The translations under genes and the position numbers were made by a program. The notes below the pieces were generated by a model. That model had not been told where the DNA came from, made no database searches, and saw only the letters and a list, made by a program, of their open reading frames with translations. Shown here one piece after another: positions 8,991-17,934 of a stretch of 64,000 nucleotides of DNA. Location: NCBI RefSeq assembly GCF_042429435.1, contig NZ_JBHMAF010000100.1; one strand, written 5' to 3'. Within the stretch, counting starts at the first letter, position 1, and each line of letters opens with the position of its first letter. The DNA comes from Ectobacillus funiculus. GTDB lineage: Bacteria; Bacillota; Bacilli; Bacillales; Bacillaceae_G.

Positions 8991-9036
8991 TATCCCGTTC
9001 GTAAAAGTACGCTTTTATGGATGGGATATTTTTTTC
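8991..9036 (+). terminator. Terminator of the exporter gene
   Basis: Imperfect inverted repeat TATCCC..GTAAAAG / CTTTTAT..GGGATA followed by seven T. The rest of the 312-bp gap is the intergenic repeat and the promoter of the next gene. Confidence 0.8.
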
Positions 9037-9168
9037 GCACTTTAAGAAGTATAAATTTCTAGCCGGGGGCCATTCGACGTAGCGAGAAATTTTAGGAATA
9101 AAGTATAACTAGGGCTACGCCTTTGTCTTCGCCCAAGGGCAGGCTCGCCAATCGGCGAGTTTTCTTTA
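9037..9168 (+). repeat. Full copy of the ~133-bp intergenic repeat
   Basis: Head CACTTTAAG is paired with AAAGTATA near mid-element. The first stem is AAATTTCTAGC / GCGAGAAATTT and the second is CTCGCC-AATC-GGCGAG followed by TTTTCTTTA. It starts directly after the terminator of the exporter gene. Confidence 0.9.
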
Positions 9169-9248
9169 GCAATGAGATGTTATTTTACCTATAATTAAAT
9201 ATGGGATAGAATGAATATAGAGTTGCTAAGAGAAAAGAGAGGGAAGAA

Positions 9249-10256
9249 ATGAAATCAACAGTAACAATATACGATGTGGCAGAGAAGGCCGGGGTATCGA
9301 TTTCAACGGTTTCTAAGGTACTGAATAATACAGGAAGTATCGCGGAGAAAACCAGACAAAAGGTTAGGGAAACGATGCGAGAGCTGAATTACCAGCCTAG
9401 TGTTGTCGCGTCCGTAAAAAAACGTATCCAAACGATCGGGCTCCTCATACCTAGTATTGCAAATCCGTTTATGGCAGAAGTGGCAAGGAGTATTGAAGAT
9501 CATGTGAAAAAATTCGGCTTCAGCTTGCTGGTTTGCAGCACTGACAATCATTTAGACAATGAGCTTGAATATATTTCTATACTAAAGCAAAAGTATGTAG
9601 ATGGTATTATCCTTGCTACAGGATTAAACGATTATAGGGCAATAAAAGAGCTGATCAATGCTGAGATTCCTGTTGCTTTACTTTCAAGGGACATACCTTC
9701 ACTTGCTGTTGACACAGTATTGGTAGATGATTTTTTAGGGGGATATGAGGCTGTACAATACTTAATCAGCTTAGGACATCGAAAAATTGCAATGATTACT
9801 GAGAATATAAATTGGTCGGTAGTTAGAGCGAGAGTTCAGGGGTATAGACAAGCGCTTGAAGAAGCAGGATTGGAATATGATGAGAATTTGGTGCTTCTAG
9901 ATAATACTACGTTGGATGCGGGAAAACAAGCGACACGAAAGCTCTTGGATTTACCTGAGCCTCCGACAGCTATTTTTGCATCAACTGAGTTTCTGGCAAT
10001 TGGAGCAGTCAAAAGCGCGCGGGAGCTGGGGATACATGTTCCTAAGGATCTTTCGATTGTTGGATTTGATGATACGATCCTTGCTACTGTGTGTGACCCG
10101 CCATTAACGACAATAGCACAACCTATTCAGGAAATGGGTAAGAAGGTGGTTGAACTATTGGTTGAAGAGATTGAAGGACCAAAGGAAACTAAACAGCGAA
10201 TCGTTTTATCTCCAAAGTTAGTCGTTCGGGAATCTACTTCTCGTTGTAGGAGATAG
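9249..10256 (+). CDS. LacI-family transcriptional regulator, orphan
   Basis: Full-length LacI protein of 335 residues. The helix-turn-helix is VTIYDVAEKAGVSISTVSKVLNN, the hinge YQPSVVASVKK, and the sugar-sensing domain ends LVVRESTS. It is similar in design to the regulator at 671, but no catabolic gene lies next to it: the exporter upstream has its own TetR regulator and two tandem repeats follow. Its targets are therefore not evident. GAGAGGGAAG precedes the ATG. Confidence 0.85.
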   Translation: MKSTVTIYDVAEKAGVSISTVSKVLNNTGSIAEKTRQKVRETMRELNYQPSVVASVKKRIQTIGLLIPSIANPFMAEVARSIEDHVKKFGFSLLVCSTDNHLDNELEYISILKQKYVDGIILATGLNDYRAIKELINAEIPVALLSRDIPSLAVDTVLVDDFLGGYEAVQYLISLGHRKIAMITENINWSVVRARVQGYRQALEEAGLEYDENLVLLDNTTLDAGKQATRKLLDLPEPPTAIFASTEFLAIGAVKSARELGIHVPKDLSIVGFDDTILATVCDPPLTTIAQPIQEMGKKVVELLVEEIEGPKETKQRIVLSPKLVVRESTSRCRR

Positions 10257-10277
10257 GAATTGAGGTAAGGCTTTGCT

Positions 10278-10410
10278 CACTTTAAGAAAGTATAAATTTC
10301 TAGCTGGGAGACGATTCGACGTGGCGAGAAATTTTAGGAATAAAGTATAAGTAGGGCTACGCCTCTGTCTTCGCCCAGGGGCAGGGCTCGCCAGTCAGCG
10401 AGTTTTCTTT
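10278..10410 (+). repeat. Full intergenic repeat, first of a tandem pair
   Basis: All parts are present, but the second hairpin has a broken pair (CTCGCCAGTCAGCGAG). The TTTTCTTTA tail runs directly into the CACTTTAAG head of the next copy. Confidence 0.92.
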
Positions 10411-10545
10411 ACACTTTAAGAAAGTATAAATTTCTAGCAGGAAGACCATTCGACGTAGCGAGAAATTTTAGGAACAAAGTATAAGTGCAACTACGCCTCT
10501 GTCTTCGCCCAAGAGCGGGGCTCGCCAATCGGCGAGTTTTCTTTA
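10411..10545 (+). repeat. Full intergenic repeat, second of a tandem pair
   Basis: Roughly 90% identical by eye to the copy just before it, with an intact second hairpin (CTCGCCAATCGGCGAG) and T-rich tail. It may serve as terminator of the LacI gene. Confidence 0.92.
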
Positions 10546-10691
10546 TTCTGTTGAAGTAGTTATAGGCTATTTTGCGGGATTTTTATGTAATCGTTCTCTT
10601 TTTTGTTTGAATATTTATAAAGAGAGAATTTAGAAGGGGAAATTTTGCAATAAAAAAGGAATAGAATACATGTAGCAGGTGGATAACGATA

Positions 10692-11357
10692 GTGAAAACA
10701 ATAGTAGAAAAACTAAACCTACAAAAGTATAACAAAGTAGCGGTATTGCATTTACCTGATGGCGTAGATTATTTAGCAGGGCTAACAAATTATGATACAG
10801 AGCTAATCGATAGCACATATGATCTTATTTTTGCTTTTGTGTTAAATATGGAATCGTTACAAGCCCTTGTAAACGAAGTTATTGAAAAAAATTATCTAAA
10901 TAAAAATGGCTATATCTTTTTGGCTTATCCAAAAAAGGGAAATAAAGTGTACCCAACGTTTATTCATCGTGATGATTTATTAGGTGGGTTAGGTGCAGAT
11001 GAAGATGGCTATATTGGGATAAGCAATATCAAATTTGCGCGTATGGTAGGGTTAGATGATGTTTTTACGGTTGTTGGTCTAAAAGAAGATTCTCAAAACA
11101 GAAATCATACATCCACAAAAGCAAGTCAATGTGTCGATGATTATATCGCGTTGATTCCTGATGTGGAAAAGGATTTGCAGGATACTCCAGATCTGCTGGC
11201 TTTTTATCAATCACTTACCCCAGGGTACCGTAAAGATTGGGCTCGTTATGTGTATAGTGCTAAACAAGAGGCAACAAAAGCAAAACGGCGCGAGGAGATG
11301 AAAATGATTCTTGGGGCAGGCTACAAGAGCCGGGATCTATATCGCAAAGACAAATAA
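10692..11357 (+). CDS. YdeI/OmdA-like protein
   Basis: 221 residues beginning at GTG with a GCAGGTGG site upstream. The first 120 residues resemble small SAM-independent proteins of unknown role (VAVLHLPDGVDYLAGL). The C-terminal third (FYQSLTPGYRKDWARYVYSAKQEATKAKRREEM in two halves) matches the YdeI or OmpD-associated (OmdA) domain, which ends in a basic helix. In other bacteria this domain is linked to bacteriocin or peptide resistance, but the function here is not known. It is a single-gene unit with its own terminator. Confidence 0.7.
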   Translation: MKTIVEKLNLQKYNKVAVLHLPDGVDYLAGLTNYDTELIDSTYDLIFAFVLNMESLQALVNEVIEKNYLNKNGYIFLAYPKKGNKVYPTFIHRDDLLGGLGADEDGYIGISNIKFARMVGLDDVFTVVGLKEDSQNRNHTSTKASQCVDDYIALIPDVEKDLQDTPDLLAFYQSLTPGYRKDWARYVYSAKQEATKAKRREEMKMILGAGYKSRDLYRKDK

Positions 11358-11412
11358 CTACTGATTTATGAAAAAAGGGATACATTCATTAGAATATAAC
11401 TGTGTAGAAGCA

Positions 11413-11447
11413 AAAATAGGCAGCCGCCATTAGGCGACTGCCTATTT
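11413..11447. terminator. Terminator after the YdeI-like gene
   Basis: AAATAGGCAG(C)CGCC / GGCG(A)CTGCCTATTT hairpin followed by T-rich sequence. Its A-rich left flank lets it serve the convergent SDR gene too. Confidence 0.85.
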
Positions 11448-11577
11448 CGTATATTTTTCACCTATTGCTGTTGTCTCTAAGAAAACGGCCGAAATTGTAG
11501 CGGGGAACTTAGGGTTTGCGACAAGGGGGATCGGACCTGCTAAGCAACCAGCTTGAGATCCGGTTTGTTTATTAAGC

Positions 11578-12426
11578 CTAAAAACGTTTTGTAACTATAC
11601 GCTCCCACCATTTCCATGGCAGTATATGTTTCAAGATAATTCCTAATTTTACACCCTTGCCAATCGGATACCGCAGCTTTGGAGCAGGGGATTTTGCTGC
11701 CTGCACAATCTGTTGAATGACTTCATTCGGGGCAGGTGCCGTGTCAGCAACCTTTTTAATATATTTTAAGATTGATTCCATTTCTTTTGAATAGGGGGAA
11801 TTTGGATTGCTTTTCACAGACTCTAATCCTTTTGACCAAATATCCGTCCGATAAGATCCCGGTTCAATTAAAACTACATAGACACCATATCTCAGCATTT
11901 CCAAGCGCAGCGATTCACTAAAACCTTCCACTGCAAACTTCGAGGATACATAAGGTCCCATAGAAGGAAAGCCGATCCGTCCGCTAATGCTGCTAATATT
12001 AATAATCTTACCGCTTCGGCGTTCTCTCATCGATGGCAAAACAGCCTTCGTCACAGTTACTAATCCAAAGAAATTCACTTCAAATTGCTGCCGCCATTGT
12101 TCGGCAGCAAGCTCCTCCGTAAATCCGCCGGCAGCATAGCCTGCATTGTTCACTAACAGATCAATTTGTCCGTAACAGCGAATTATATCTGTAATTACAG
12201 CTGCTGCTGCAGAGGAGTCAGTTACATCTAACTGAATGATGTGGATACGATCCGCCACATTTGCTTCATAAGCAGCCGCTTCTAATTTTCCCCTCTTGTC
12301 CAAGTTTCTCATAGAAGCCAGCACCTGATAGCCCTCTTTGGCAAGTGCCACACTCGTTAGCAAACCAAATCCGCTTGAAGCTCCTGTAACAAGAGCGATA
12401 GGTTGTTTATCCAATGCTTGATTCAA
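11578..12426 (-). CDS. Short-chain dehydrogenase/reductase (SDR)
   Basis: Classical SDR of 282 residues. The nucleotide-binding motif TGASSGFG is at about residue 15, NNAG at about 90, a catalytic Ser in ISSISG, and the YxxxK pair in YVSSKFAVEGFSESL. It catalyses an NAD(P)-dependent oxidation or reduction of an unknown alcohol, ketone or sterol-like substrate in the cytoplasm. The start is TTG at 12426, supported by GGAGGAG seven bases upstream. It is monocistronic, and the neighbours give no hint of its substrate. Confidence 0.87.
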   Translation of the reverse strand: MNQALDKQPIALVTGASSGFGLLTSVALAKEGYQVLASMRNLDKRGKLEAAAYEANVADRIHIIQLDVTDSSAAAAVITDIIRCYGQIDLLVNNAGYAAGGFTEELAAEQWRQQFEVNFFGLVTVTKAVLPSMRERRSGKIINISSISGRIGFPSMGPYVSSKFAVEGFSESLRLEMLRYGVYVVLIEPGSYRTDIWSKGLESVKSNPNSPYSKEMESILKYIKKVADTAPAPNEVIQQIVQAAKSPAPKLRYPIGKGVKLGIILKHILPWKWWERIVTKRF

Positions 12427-12773
12427 AAAAATTCTCCTCCAGAAGTATCATTATGCTGTCTATTCTACTACATACCTGGATGGAAACGGCAAAGTATATT
12501 CTTTTGTCTTAAAACAACTATAACATTGGTTTATACCTATTAACCTAACAAGTGTTGAAATATTAAAGGAGTAACCTTGGGGTTAGCTGTGACTATCAAG
12601 TGGAAGTGGGTTCTTACATGATTAAATGGCTTTTACTTAGATATACTGCACGTCCTTTGTCTAGTAGTAACATTAGTATGCCAAAACTTAAGAGGTTTTT
12701 TGCACCTGAACCGATTAGAAGAATAAACCAGATGAAACAAAGTCGGTGAAGTTTTGTATAAAGGATTTGTCCA
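12427..12773. other. Gap before the first PTS promoter, nothing recognised
   Basis: An AT-rich stretch containing the SDR promoter region. The open frame 12746-12952 overlaps the PTS promoter and has no ribosome-binding site, so it is not called. Confidence 0.4.
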
Positions 12774-12849
12774 TCACTGTGATGTACATATATACGACGA
12801 TAAAATGGGATGTAACCGCATTCAAAAATGATTTAGCGCATGTTACTAT
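12774..12849 (+). promoter_or_regulatory. Promoter and activator site of the first gatB-gatC pair
   Basis: TCACTGTGATGTACAT (12774-12789) is followed by TAAAATGGGATGTAACCG (12801-12818), then two bases, then a weak -35 TTCAAA (12821-12826), 17 bases and -10 TACTAT (12844-12849). The same block recurs at 17935-18037 with identical spacing. A weak -35 touching a conserved site is typical of activator-dependent promoters, so I infer that the PRD regulator binds here. Confidence 0.6.
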
Positions 12850-12948
12850 GAGATTACAGTTAGGAGAGAGGGAAGAGAAAACGATAATCCTACTGAGATA
12901 TAAGGGTTTTAGAAGAACTTATTCATTCATTTTTGGAGGTAACGAACT

Positions 12949-13230
12949 ATGACAAAGAAAAGAATTATTGTAGCTTGTGGGGGAGCAGTAGCAACTTCTA
13001 CAGTGGCAGCGACTCGAATTGCAGAATTATGTAAGGAACAGGGGATTCCAGTAGAAGTAGTACAATGTCGTGTATCTGAAATTACAGCAAACTGTGACAA
13101 TGTAGATTTAATTGTAACAACAGCCCGCGTGACAAAGGATTATGGTGTGCCGTTAGAAAATGGTATGGCGTTCATTTCAGGTGTAGGAATTGAAGCAGCA
13201 GAAGAGCGGATCTTAAGACACCTCAAGTAA
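12949..13230 (+). CDS. gatB: PTS galactitol-type EIIB subunit, copy 1
   Basis: 93 residues. The phosphorylated cysteine is Cys10 in IIVACGGAVATST, the GatB/SgcB signature. This cytoplasmic subunit passes phosphate from EIIA to the incoming sugar alcohol. It differs from copies 2 and 3 at about six positions (for example Ala25 for Val and Lys29 for Glu). A TTGGAGGT site lies upstream. It is paired with an EIIC gene 41 bases downstream, but no EIIA is next to it, so it must share the EIIA encoded at 20159. Confidence 0.9.
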   Translation: MTKKRIIVACGGAVATSTVAATRIAELCKEQGIPVEVVQCRVSEITANCDNVDLIVTTARVTKDYGVPLENGMAFISGVGIEAAEERILRHLK

Positions 13231-13271
13231 TAAAAACATAAAATCTTATTATATGAAAAGAGGGATTTTTA

Positions 13272-14639
13272 ATGAACATTATGAAGTATATTTTAGACTT
13301 AGGTCCAGCTGTTATGCTTCCAATTGTTATCTTTATTTTAGCAATTTGTTTGAAAGAAAAGCCTGGTAAAGCCCTTCGTTCAGGGATTATGATTGGTATC
13401 GGTTTTATAGGGATAGGCTTAGTCGTCGGGCTTATGCTGGATAACCTAGGTCCGGCTGCCAAGGCAATGGCAGAGCGGTTTGGCGTTCACTTATCAGCAG
13501 TGGATGTTGGCTGGCCGGGATCTTCTCCAATGGCTTGGGCTTCTCAGATTGGCGGAGTTGCGATTCCGATCGCAATTGGTGTGAATATCTTGATGTTAGT
13601 ATTAGGCTTGACCAGAGTTGTAAACGTTGACATTTGGAATATTTGGCATATGGCTTTTACAGGAGCAATGGTACAACTAGCAACAGGGAGCTTTGTATGG
13701 GGCATGATTGGGGTAGCTGTGCATGCGGCATTCATATATAAGCTGGGTGATTGGTTAGCACCAATAACAAAGAAATACTTTGAATTAGATGGAATTGCTG
13801 TACCGCACGGAACAGCTGCTTACCTAGCGCCTTTTGCTATTCCATTCGAATGGCTATTTAATAGCATTCCAGGGGTAAGAAAAATTAACTTGAGTGCTGA
13901 AAAAATCGAATCACGATTAGGGGTAATTGGAGAGCCGATGATTATTGGTGCGATACTCGGAATGGCTATCGGTTTCTTAGCAGGATATGACGCAAAAGTA
14001 GCATTGCAGTTGGGCATGAAAATGGCAGCGGTTATGGTGTTAATGCCAAAAATGGTGAAATGTATCATGGAAGGTCTACTTCCAGTGGCAGGAGCAGCTA
14101 GAAAATTACTAGAAAAGAAATTTAAAGGCAGAGAATTTTTAATTGGTTTAGACCCGGCCTTATTATTAGGAGATTCTCAAGTAGTATCAGCAAGCTTAAT
14201 TTTTGTACCATACACAATTGTATTGTCCATGATTGTGCCAGGTAACCAAGTACTACCATTTGGTGATTTGGCGACAATTGGATTCTTTGTGGCAATGGCT
14301 ACTGGGATTCATGGAGGAAATTTATTCCGTACTATCATTTCTGGCTCATTCATTATGGGAATTACATTATGGATTTCTACACAAATGATCGGGCTACACA
14401 CACAGCTAGCAGCACAAGCGAATGCGTTACCAAAAGGAGTTACCGAGGTAGCATCCTTAGACCAAGGCGGATCTCCTATCACGTATATGTTAGCTCAGTT
14501 ATTTACGGGTAAGTTAGGCACAGGATTGTTAGTTGTTGGTGGGTTGTATATTGTATGTATCATCTGTACTTTCATCTATTATAAACAACAAATGAAATCT
14601 AATCTGAAGCCAGTAGATAATAATCAACAAGTAATGTAA
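13272..14639 (+). CDS. gatC: PTS galactitol-type EIIC permease, copy 1
   Basis: 455 residues with about 9-11 hydrophobic segments. The conserved GatC regions FGVHLSAVDVGWPG, NIWHMAFTGAMVQLATGS and GIHGGNLFRTIISGSF are present. It forms the membrane channel of the PTS transporter, bringing in a hexitol such as galactitol, or a related sugar, with concomitant phosphorylation. It is highly similar along its whole length to the EIIC at 21391, and both the protein and its EIIB partner are duplicated there. A hairpin terminator follows. Confidence 0.9.
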   Translation: MNIMKYILDLGPAVMLPIVIFILAICLKEKPGKALRSGIMIGIGFIGIGLVVGLMLDNLGPAAKAMAERFGVHLSAVDVGWPGSSPMAWASQIGGVAIPIAIGVNILMLVLGLTRVVNVDIWNIWHMAFTGAMVQLATGSFVWGMIGVAVHAAFIYKLGDWLAPITKKYFELDGIAVPHGTAAYLAPFAIPFEWLFNSIPGVRKINLSAEKIESRLGVIGEPMIIGAILGMAIGFLAGYDAKVALQLGMKMAAVMVLMPKMVKCIMEGLLPVAGAARKLLEKKFKGREFLIGLDPALLLGDSQVVSASLIFVPYTIVLSMIVPGNQVLPFGDLATIGFFVAMATGIHGGNLFRTIISGSFIMGITLWISTQMIGLHTQLAAQANALPKGVTEVASLDQGGSPITYMLAQLFTGKLGTGLLVVGGLYIVCIICTFIYYKQQMKSNLKPVDNNQQVM

Positions 14640-14649
14640 ATAAAAAGTT

Positions 14650-14684
14650 GGGCTGTACTCTCTAGTACAGCTCTTTTCAATTTG
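14650..14684 (+). terminator. Terminator of the first gatB-gatC unit
   Basis: GGGCTGTACT-CTCT-AGTACAGCTC hairpin with a TTTTCAATTT tail. Confidence 0.8.
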
Positions 14685-14796
14685 GACGACAAGGATGTTA
14701 ATGAAGATGGAATAGCATATGGATTGGAACTAGTGGGATTGTTAAAAAGTAGCAAGTAGCATTTTATCTATATGGCACATAGTTCCATTCTTATAA

Positions 14797-14946
14797 TGTA
14801 AGAATAGGATTACGGGAAGGATTTACAGAAAACTTACGAACAAATACAACTTTAACACGGAGAAGAGCGAAGACTCCCAAACTGAAGATAACAAGACTAA
14901 GCGTATAAATGAAACATTGCGCCCTGGCCCTCATCAAAATAAGTAA
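14797..14946 (+). pseudogene. Possible C-terminal remnant of a GerA-type A subunit
   Basis: An open frame of about 49 codons without a start ends 31 bases before the gerC start, the normal A-to-C spacing. Its end (TKRINETLRPGPHQNK) is polar with an RP motif, resembling the cytoplasmic tail of germinant-receptor A subunits. No transmembrane part of an A subunit precedes it. Part of it could be chance, because a TATAAT lies at its 5' edge. Confidence 0.35.
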
Positions 14947-14977
14947 GGAGTCAGATTAGATAAGAAGAGGATAGCAG

Positions 14978-16168
14978 ATGAAAAGAATACTGATGTTACT
15001 CATAGTGACGATACCGTTGCTGTCTGGATGCTGGAGCCGACAAGAGGTGAATGATATCGCGATCGTGCTTGGGGTAGCTTTAGATAAAGCAAAGAATGGA
15101 CACATCCAGCTTGCCTTGCAAATGGCAGTTCCAAAAGCAGCTAGTGGATCCAATGAGGGTTCTAGTTCCGCAGAATCGACAACTCTGGTTTCTGCAGAAG
15201 GGTCAACTATCATGGATGCATATCGAATCATTCAGGAGAAGCTCCCACGGGAAGTTTTTTTTGCTCATGGTCGCGTGATTGTTATAGGAGAAGAATTGGC
15301 ACGAGACGGAGTTTCTTCTATTCTTGATTTTTTTTCAAGGCATCGGCAGGCACACCTACGTAATTATCTTCTATTTACGAAGGGAGAAGCGATTGACATC
15401 TTACAAACAAATCCGCAGTTTGAATCCTTTACGTCAGAAGAAATTAGAGAAAAGGAAAAAACAGGGGTGGGGATCAGTGTTCAGGTACGAGATTTTTTTG
15501 GGAGATTACTGAAAGACGGAGAAGAGCCTATTGCAGCCCAAATTTCAAACCTGCCCGTACGAGCCGTAAGCCGAAAGGGGGGAAAAGGAGCTGGAACATC
15601 TAAAGTAGTCCCTTCTATTACCGGTACTGCAGTATTTCAAGGAGACCGATTGATTGGCTGGTTAGATGATAAAGAAACCCGCGGGATTTTGTGGATTCGT
15701 AATGAATTTGAATCTGGAGTCATGACAGTACCGATACCAAAAGGAAAAGGAGGCGGCAGAATAGGGGCGCAAATATTTAAAGTATCCACCAAAATTAAAC
15801 CGATACTCCATAATAACAAGCTTAAAGTTAAGATAGAAACTTATGGAGAGGTGGAAATTTTTGAGAATGATTCAAGGTTAGATTTGAGTAATCCAGCAGT
15901 ATTGAATACCCTGCAATTAGTATTTGAGAAATATGTGCAGACTAGAATGCAGCTAACACTTGATAAAGCACAAAAAAAATTGAAATCAGACATATTTGGA
16001 TTTGGGCAAGCAGTCTATCGAGCGAATCCAAAGAAATGGGAGACGTATTATAAAACAAGATGGTATGACACATACCCAAATCTAGAGGTAGAAATCGCTC
16101 CTCATATAAGAGTACAGGGCACTGGATTCACTACAAAGGAAATATTACTGCCAGAAACTAAAAAATGA
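14978..16168 (+). CDS. Spore germination lipoprotein, Ger(x)C family
   Basis: This C subunit of a GerA-type germinant receptor is anchored to the outside of the inner spore membrane. The N-terminus is a lipoprotein signal (MKRILMLLIVTIPLLSGC) with lipobox LLSGC and acylated Cys18. It is followed by the WSRQEVNDIAIVLGVALD motif characteristic of GerAC proteins and the C-terminal three-domain fold region. At 396 residues it is full length. An AGAGGATAG site precedes the ATG. The operon order here is C-B plus a small peptide, with no A subunit in the window. Confidence 0.9.
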   Translation: MKRILMLLIVTIPLLSGCWSRQEVNDIAIVLGVALDKAKNGHIQLALQMAVPKAASGSNEGSSSAESTTLVSAEGSTIMDAYRIIQEKLPREVFFAHGRVIVIGEELARDGVSSILDFFSRHRQAHLRNYLLFTKGEAIDILQTNPQFESFTSEEIREKEKTGVGISVQVRDFFGRLLKDGEEPIAAQISNLPVRAVSRKGGKGAGTSKVVPSITGTAVFQGDRLIGWLDDKETRGILWIRNEFESGVMTVPIPKGKGGGRIGAQIFKVSTKIKPILHNNKLKVKIETYGEVEIFENDSRLDLSNPAVLNTLQLVFEKYVQTRMQLTLDKAQKKLKSDIFGFGQAVYRANPKKWETYYKTRWYDTYPNLEVEIAPHIRVQGTGFTTKEILLPETKK

Positions 16169-16247
16169 GTGATCCTCTTTTTAGTATTCTTCACCCGTAT
16201 AGTATCACTCGTATATAAACAACGATTCCAAGCCAAGGAGGGGTTGC

Positions 16248-17354
16248 ATGGAACGGATATCTATTTTTCAGCTTTTTACAATGACTGTGTTTTTACAGGT
16301 TGGTACCACAGTAATATTCGGTTTCGGTTCACCTGCGGGGAGGGACGCATGGCTCGCAATTTTAATCTCTACTTTTATTGGCATAATCATTATTTTATTA
16401 TATACGTTCCTTATGGAAATGAACCCGGGGTTAACGCTCGTGGAATGGTTCCCTGCGCAATTTGGCCGCTGGTTAGGTATACCCCTTGCATGGTTGTATC
16501 CTCTCTTGTTCTTGTATTGTACAGGACGGATATTTTCTGATTTAAAGGCATTAGTTCCATCCACCATGCTACCCGGAACACCATCCTGGTTTGTGGTTAT
16601 CGCCATGTTAATTGTGATTGTATATTGTTTATATTCTGAAATAGAAGTGCTAGCTCGATTTACAGAATATTTATTACCTATCCTGTTTTTTCTGTTCATG
16701 ATCGAAATTATCCTGCTATTTAGTTCAGGGCTTGTTCATTTTCAAAATGTGCAGCCTATTTTGGGACATGGATGGGAGAATGTTTGGAAGGTGGTGTGGC
16801 CGACAGGTATCACGCAAACATTTGGCGAGACCTTGACATTAGCCATGATTTGGCCAACGGTGAAGAATATGAAAAAAATTAGGAAGACCACCATAGTAGC
16901 GACTATGTTGTCTGGACTTACTATTTCAGTTTTTAGCCTGATGGAAGTACTTGTTTTGGGTGAAGATATAGTTGGTCGTACGATGTACCCCTTTTACGTA
17001 TTAATTAGGCAAGTAACTATGGCTGATTTTTTAGAAAATTTAGATGCAATGGCAGCTTTAAATATGATTATCACAGCCTATATTAAAGCGACCGTTTACT
17101 TGTTTGCAGCGGTTCGCTCCATTCAATTATTGATGAAAATAAGTAATAATCACTTACTTATTTTACTTTCGGCAGTCATTACCTATTTTTTAGGTTTGAC
17201 CATGTCGACGAATATAAATGAACACAATTATGTTGGTTCTTATATTTTCCCATTAACGATATGGGTACCCTTGTTACTCATTTTACCGATGTTATTGTTA
17301 GTCGTGACACTGATACGAAAAAAATGGTCAAGTCCATCGAATAATCAGTTATAG
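16248..17354 (+). CDS. Spore germination permease, GerAB/ArcD/ProY family
   Basis: 368 residues with about ten hydrophobic helices and the start pattern of B subunits (ISIFQLFTMTVFLQVGTTVIFG). B subunits are amino-acid-transporter-like proteins that hold the germinant-binding pocket in the inner spore membrane. AAGGAGGGG lies five bases before the ATG. It follows the C-subunit gene by 79 bases and is followed by a 47-codon gene. Without an A subunit next to it, the receptor must borrow an A protein or work without one. Confidence 0.9.
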   Translation: MERISIFQLFTMTVFLQVGTTVIFGFGSPAGRDAWLAILISTFIGIIIILLYTFLMEMNPGLTLVEWFPAQFGRWLGIPLAWLYPLLFLYCTGRIFSDLKALVPSTMLPGTPSWFVVIAMLIVIVYCLYSEIEVLARFTEYLLPILFFLFMIEIILLFSSGLVHFQNVQPILGHGWENVWKVVWPTGITQTFGETLTLAMIWPTVKNMKKIRKTTIVATMLSGLTISVFSLMEVLVLGEDIVGRTMYPFYVLIRQVTMADFLENLDAMAALNMIITAYIKATVYLFAAVRSIQLLMKISNNHLLILLSAVITYFLGLTMSTNINEHNYVGSYIFPLTIWVPLLLILPMLLLVVTLIRKKWSSPSNNQL

Positions 17355-17384
17355 CAGCATAAAATACGAGGAGTGGTGACAGAA

Positions 17385-17528
17385 ATGAGTGAGTATCTAT
17401 GGCCATGGGAAGCTTCAGTAATGATACGATATCCGTGGTTACTGCTTATCACTTTTCTGATTCTTTCTCTCCCTTTATCAATTATTTCATGGAAACGAGA
17501 TAAGAAATACCGGAAAAATCGGCTATAA
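17385..17528 (+). CDS. Small single-helix membrane peptide of the germination operon
   Basis: A 47-codon gene starts 30 bases after the permease stop, with GAGGAG ten bases before the ATG. The product has a short N-terminus (MSEYLWPWEASVMIRYPW), one hydrophobic helix (LLLITFLILSLPLSIISW) and a basic tail (KRDKKYRKNRL), giving a tail-in orientation. Placement at the end of a ger operon resembles the small D subunits described for some germinant receptors, although those usually have two helices and about 75 residues. It is not a family I recognise. The ribosome site and charge pattern make it credible as a real gene. Confidence 0.65.
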   Translation: MSEYLWPWEASVMIRYPWLLLITFLILSLPLSIISWKRDKKYRKNRL

Positions 17529-17934
17529 GTTCAACATAATAAAATTAACGAGATAATGAATAAGTTAAATTAGATGATTCTAGACACGGTTACCAGTACA
17601 AAAAATTCCGAAAGTGTAGAGATGATCTACTGTTGCAAACGTTTTATGAACCCCTCTCGATATCATAAGCTGGCTTCCCTTAATGTTTTATTTAGGAAAT
17701 ACTCCTCATTCCTCTTACATCTATCCATTTCGTTTCTGAAAATCAAATCATAGTTTGAAGGGTGATAATTCAATATTCAAAGGGGGAGCCTTTAGGCTAT
17801 TAGCGTTTAGCGATAGTTTAACCTTCATAACATACATTGAAAAGATGGAGGAAGGAACAGGAATGTAAAGCCTCCTAATTAAAAATCAGCACATTTTCAA
17901 GAATTATCGACGTTGGCAAAGATTTTTCCTTCAG
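17529..17934. other. Gap between the germination operon and PTS promoter
   Basis: No gene is recognised. There is a cre-like/LacI-like TTGCAAACGTTTTATG near 17631-17646, which differs from the CcpA consensus at the last CA, and a short AGCC/GGCT hairpin near 17790. Neither is strong enough to call alone. Confidence 0.3.

Noticed and set aside
10278..10545. Repeats considered as a CRISPR array
   Set aside because: Units of about 133 bp abut directly without unique spacers, occur dispersed in both orientations, and no cas genes are present.
12746..12952. 68-codon open frame before gatB copy 1
   Set aside because: It covers the conserved promoter block and overlaps the start of gatB; its start codon lacks a ribosome site.
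16169..16540. 123-codon open frame overlapping gerB
   Set aside because: A shadow of the permease gene in another frame, with no site of its own; gerB has the strong AAGGAGGGG site and correct family sequence.
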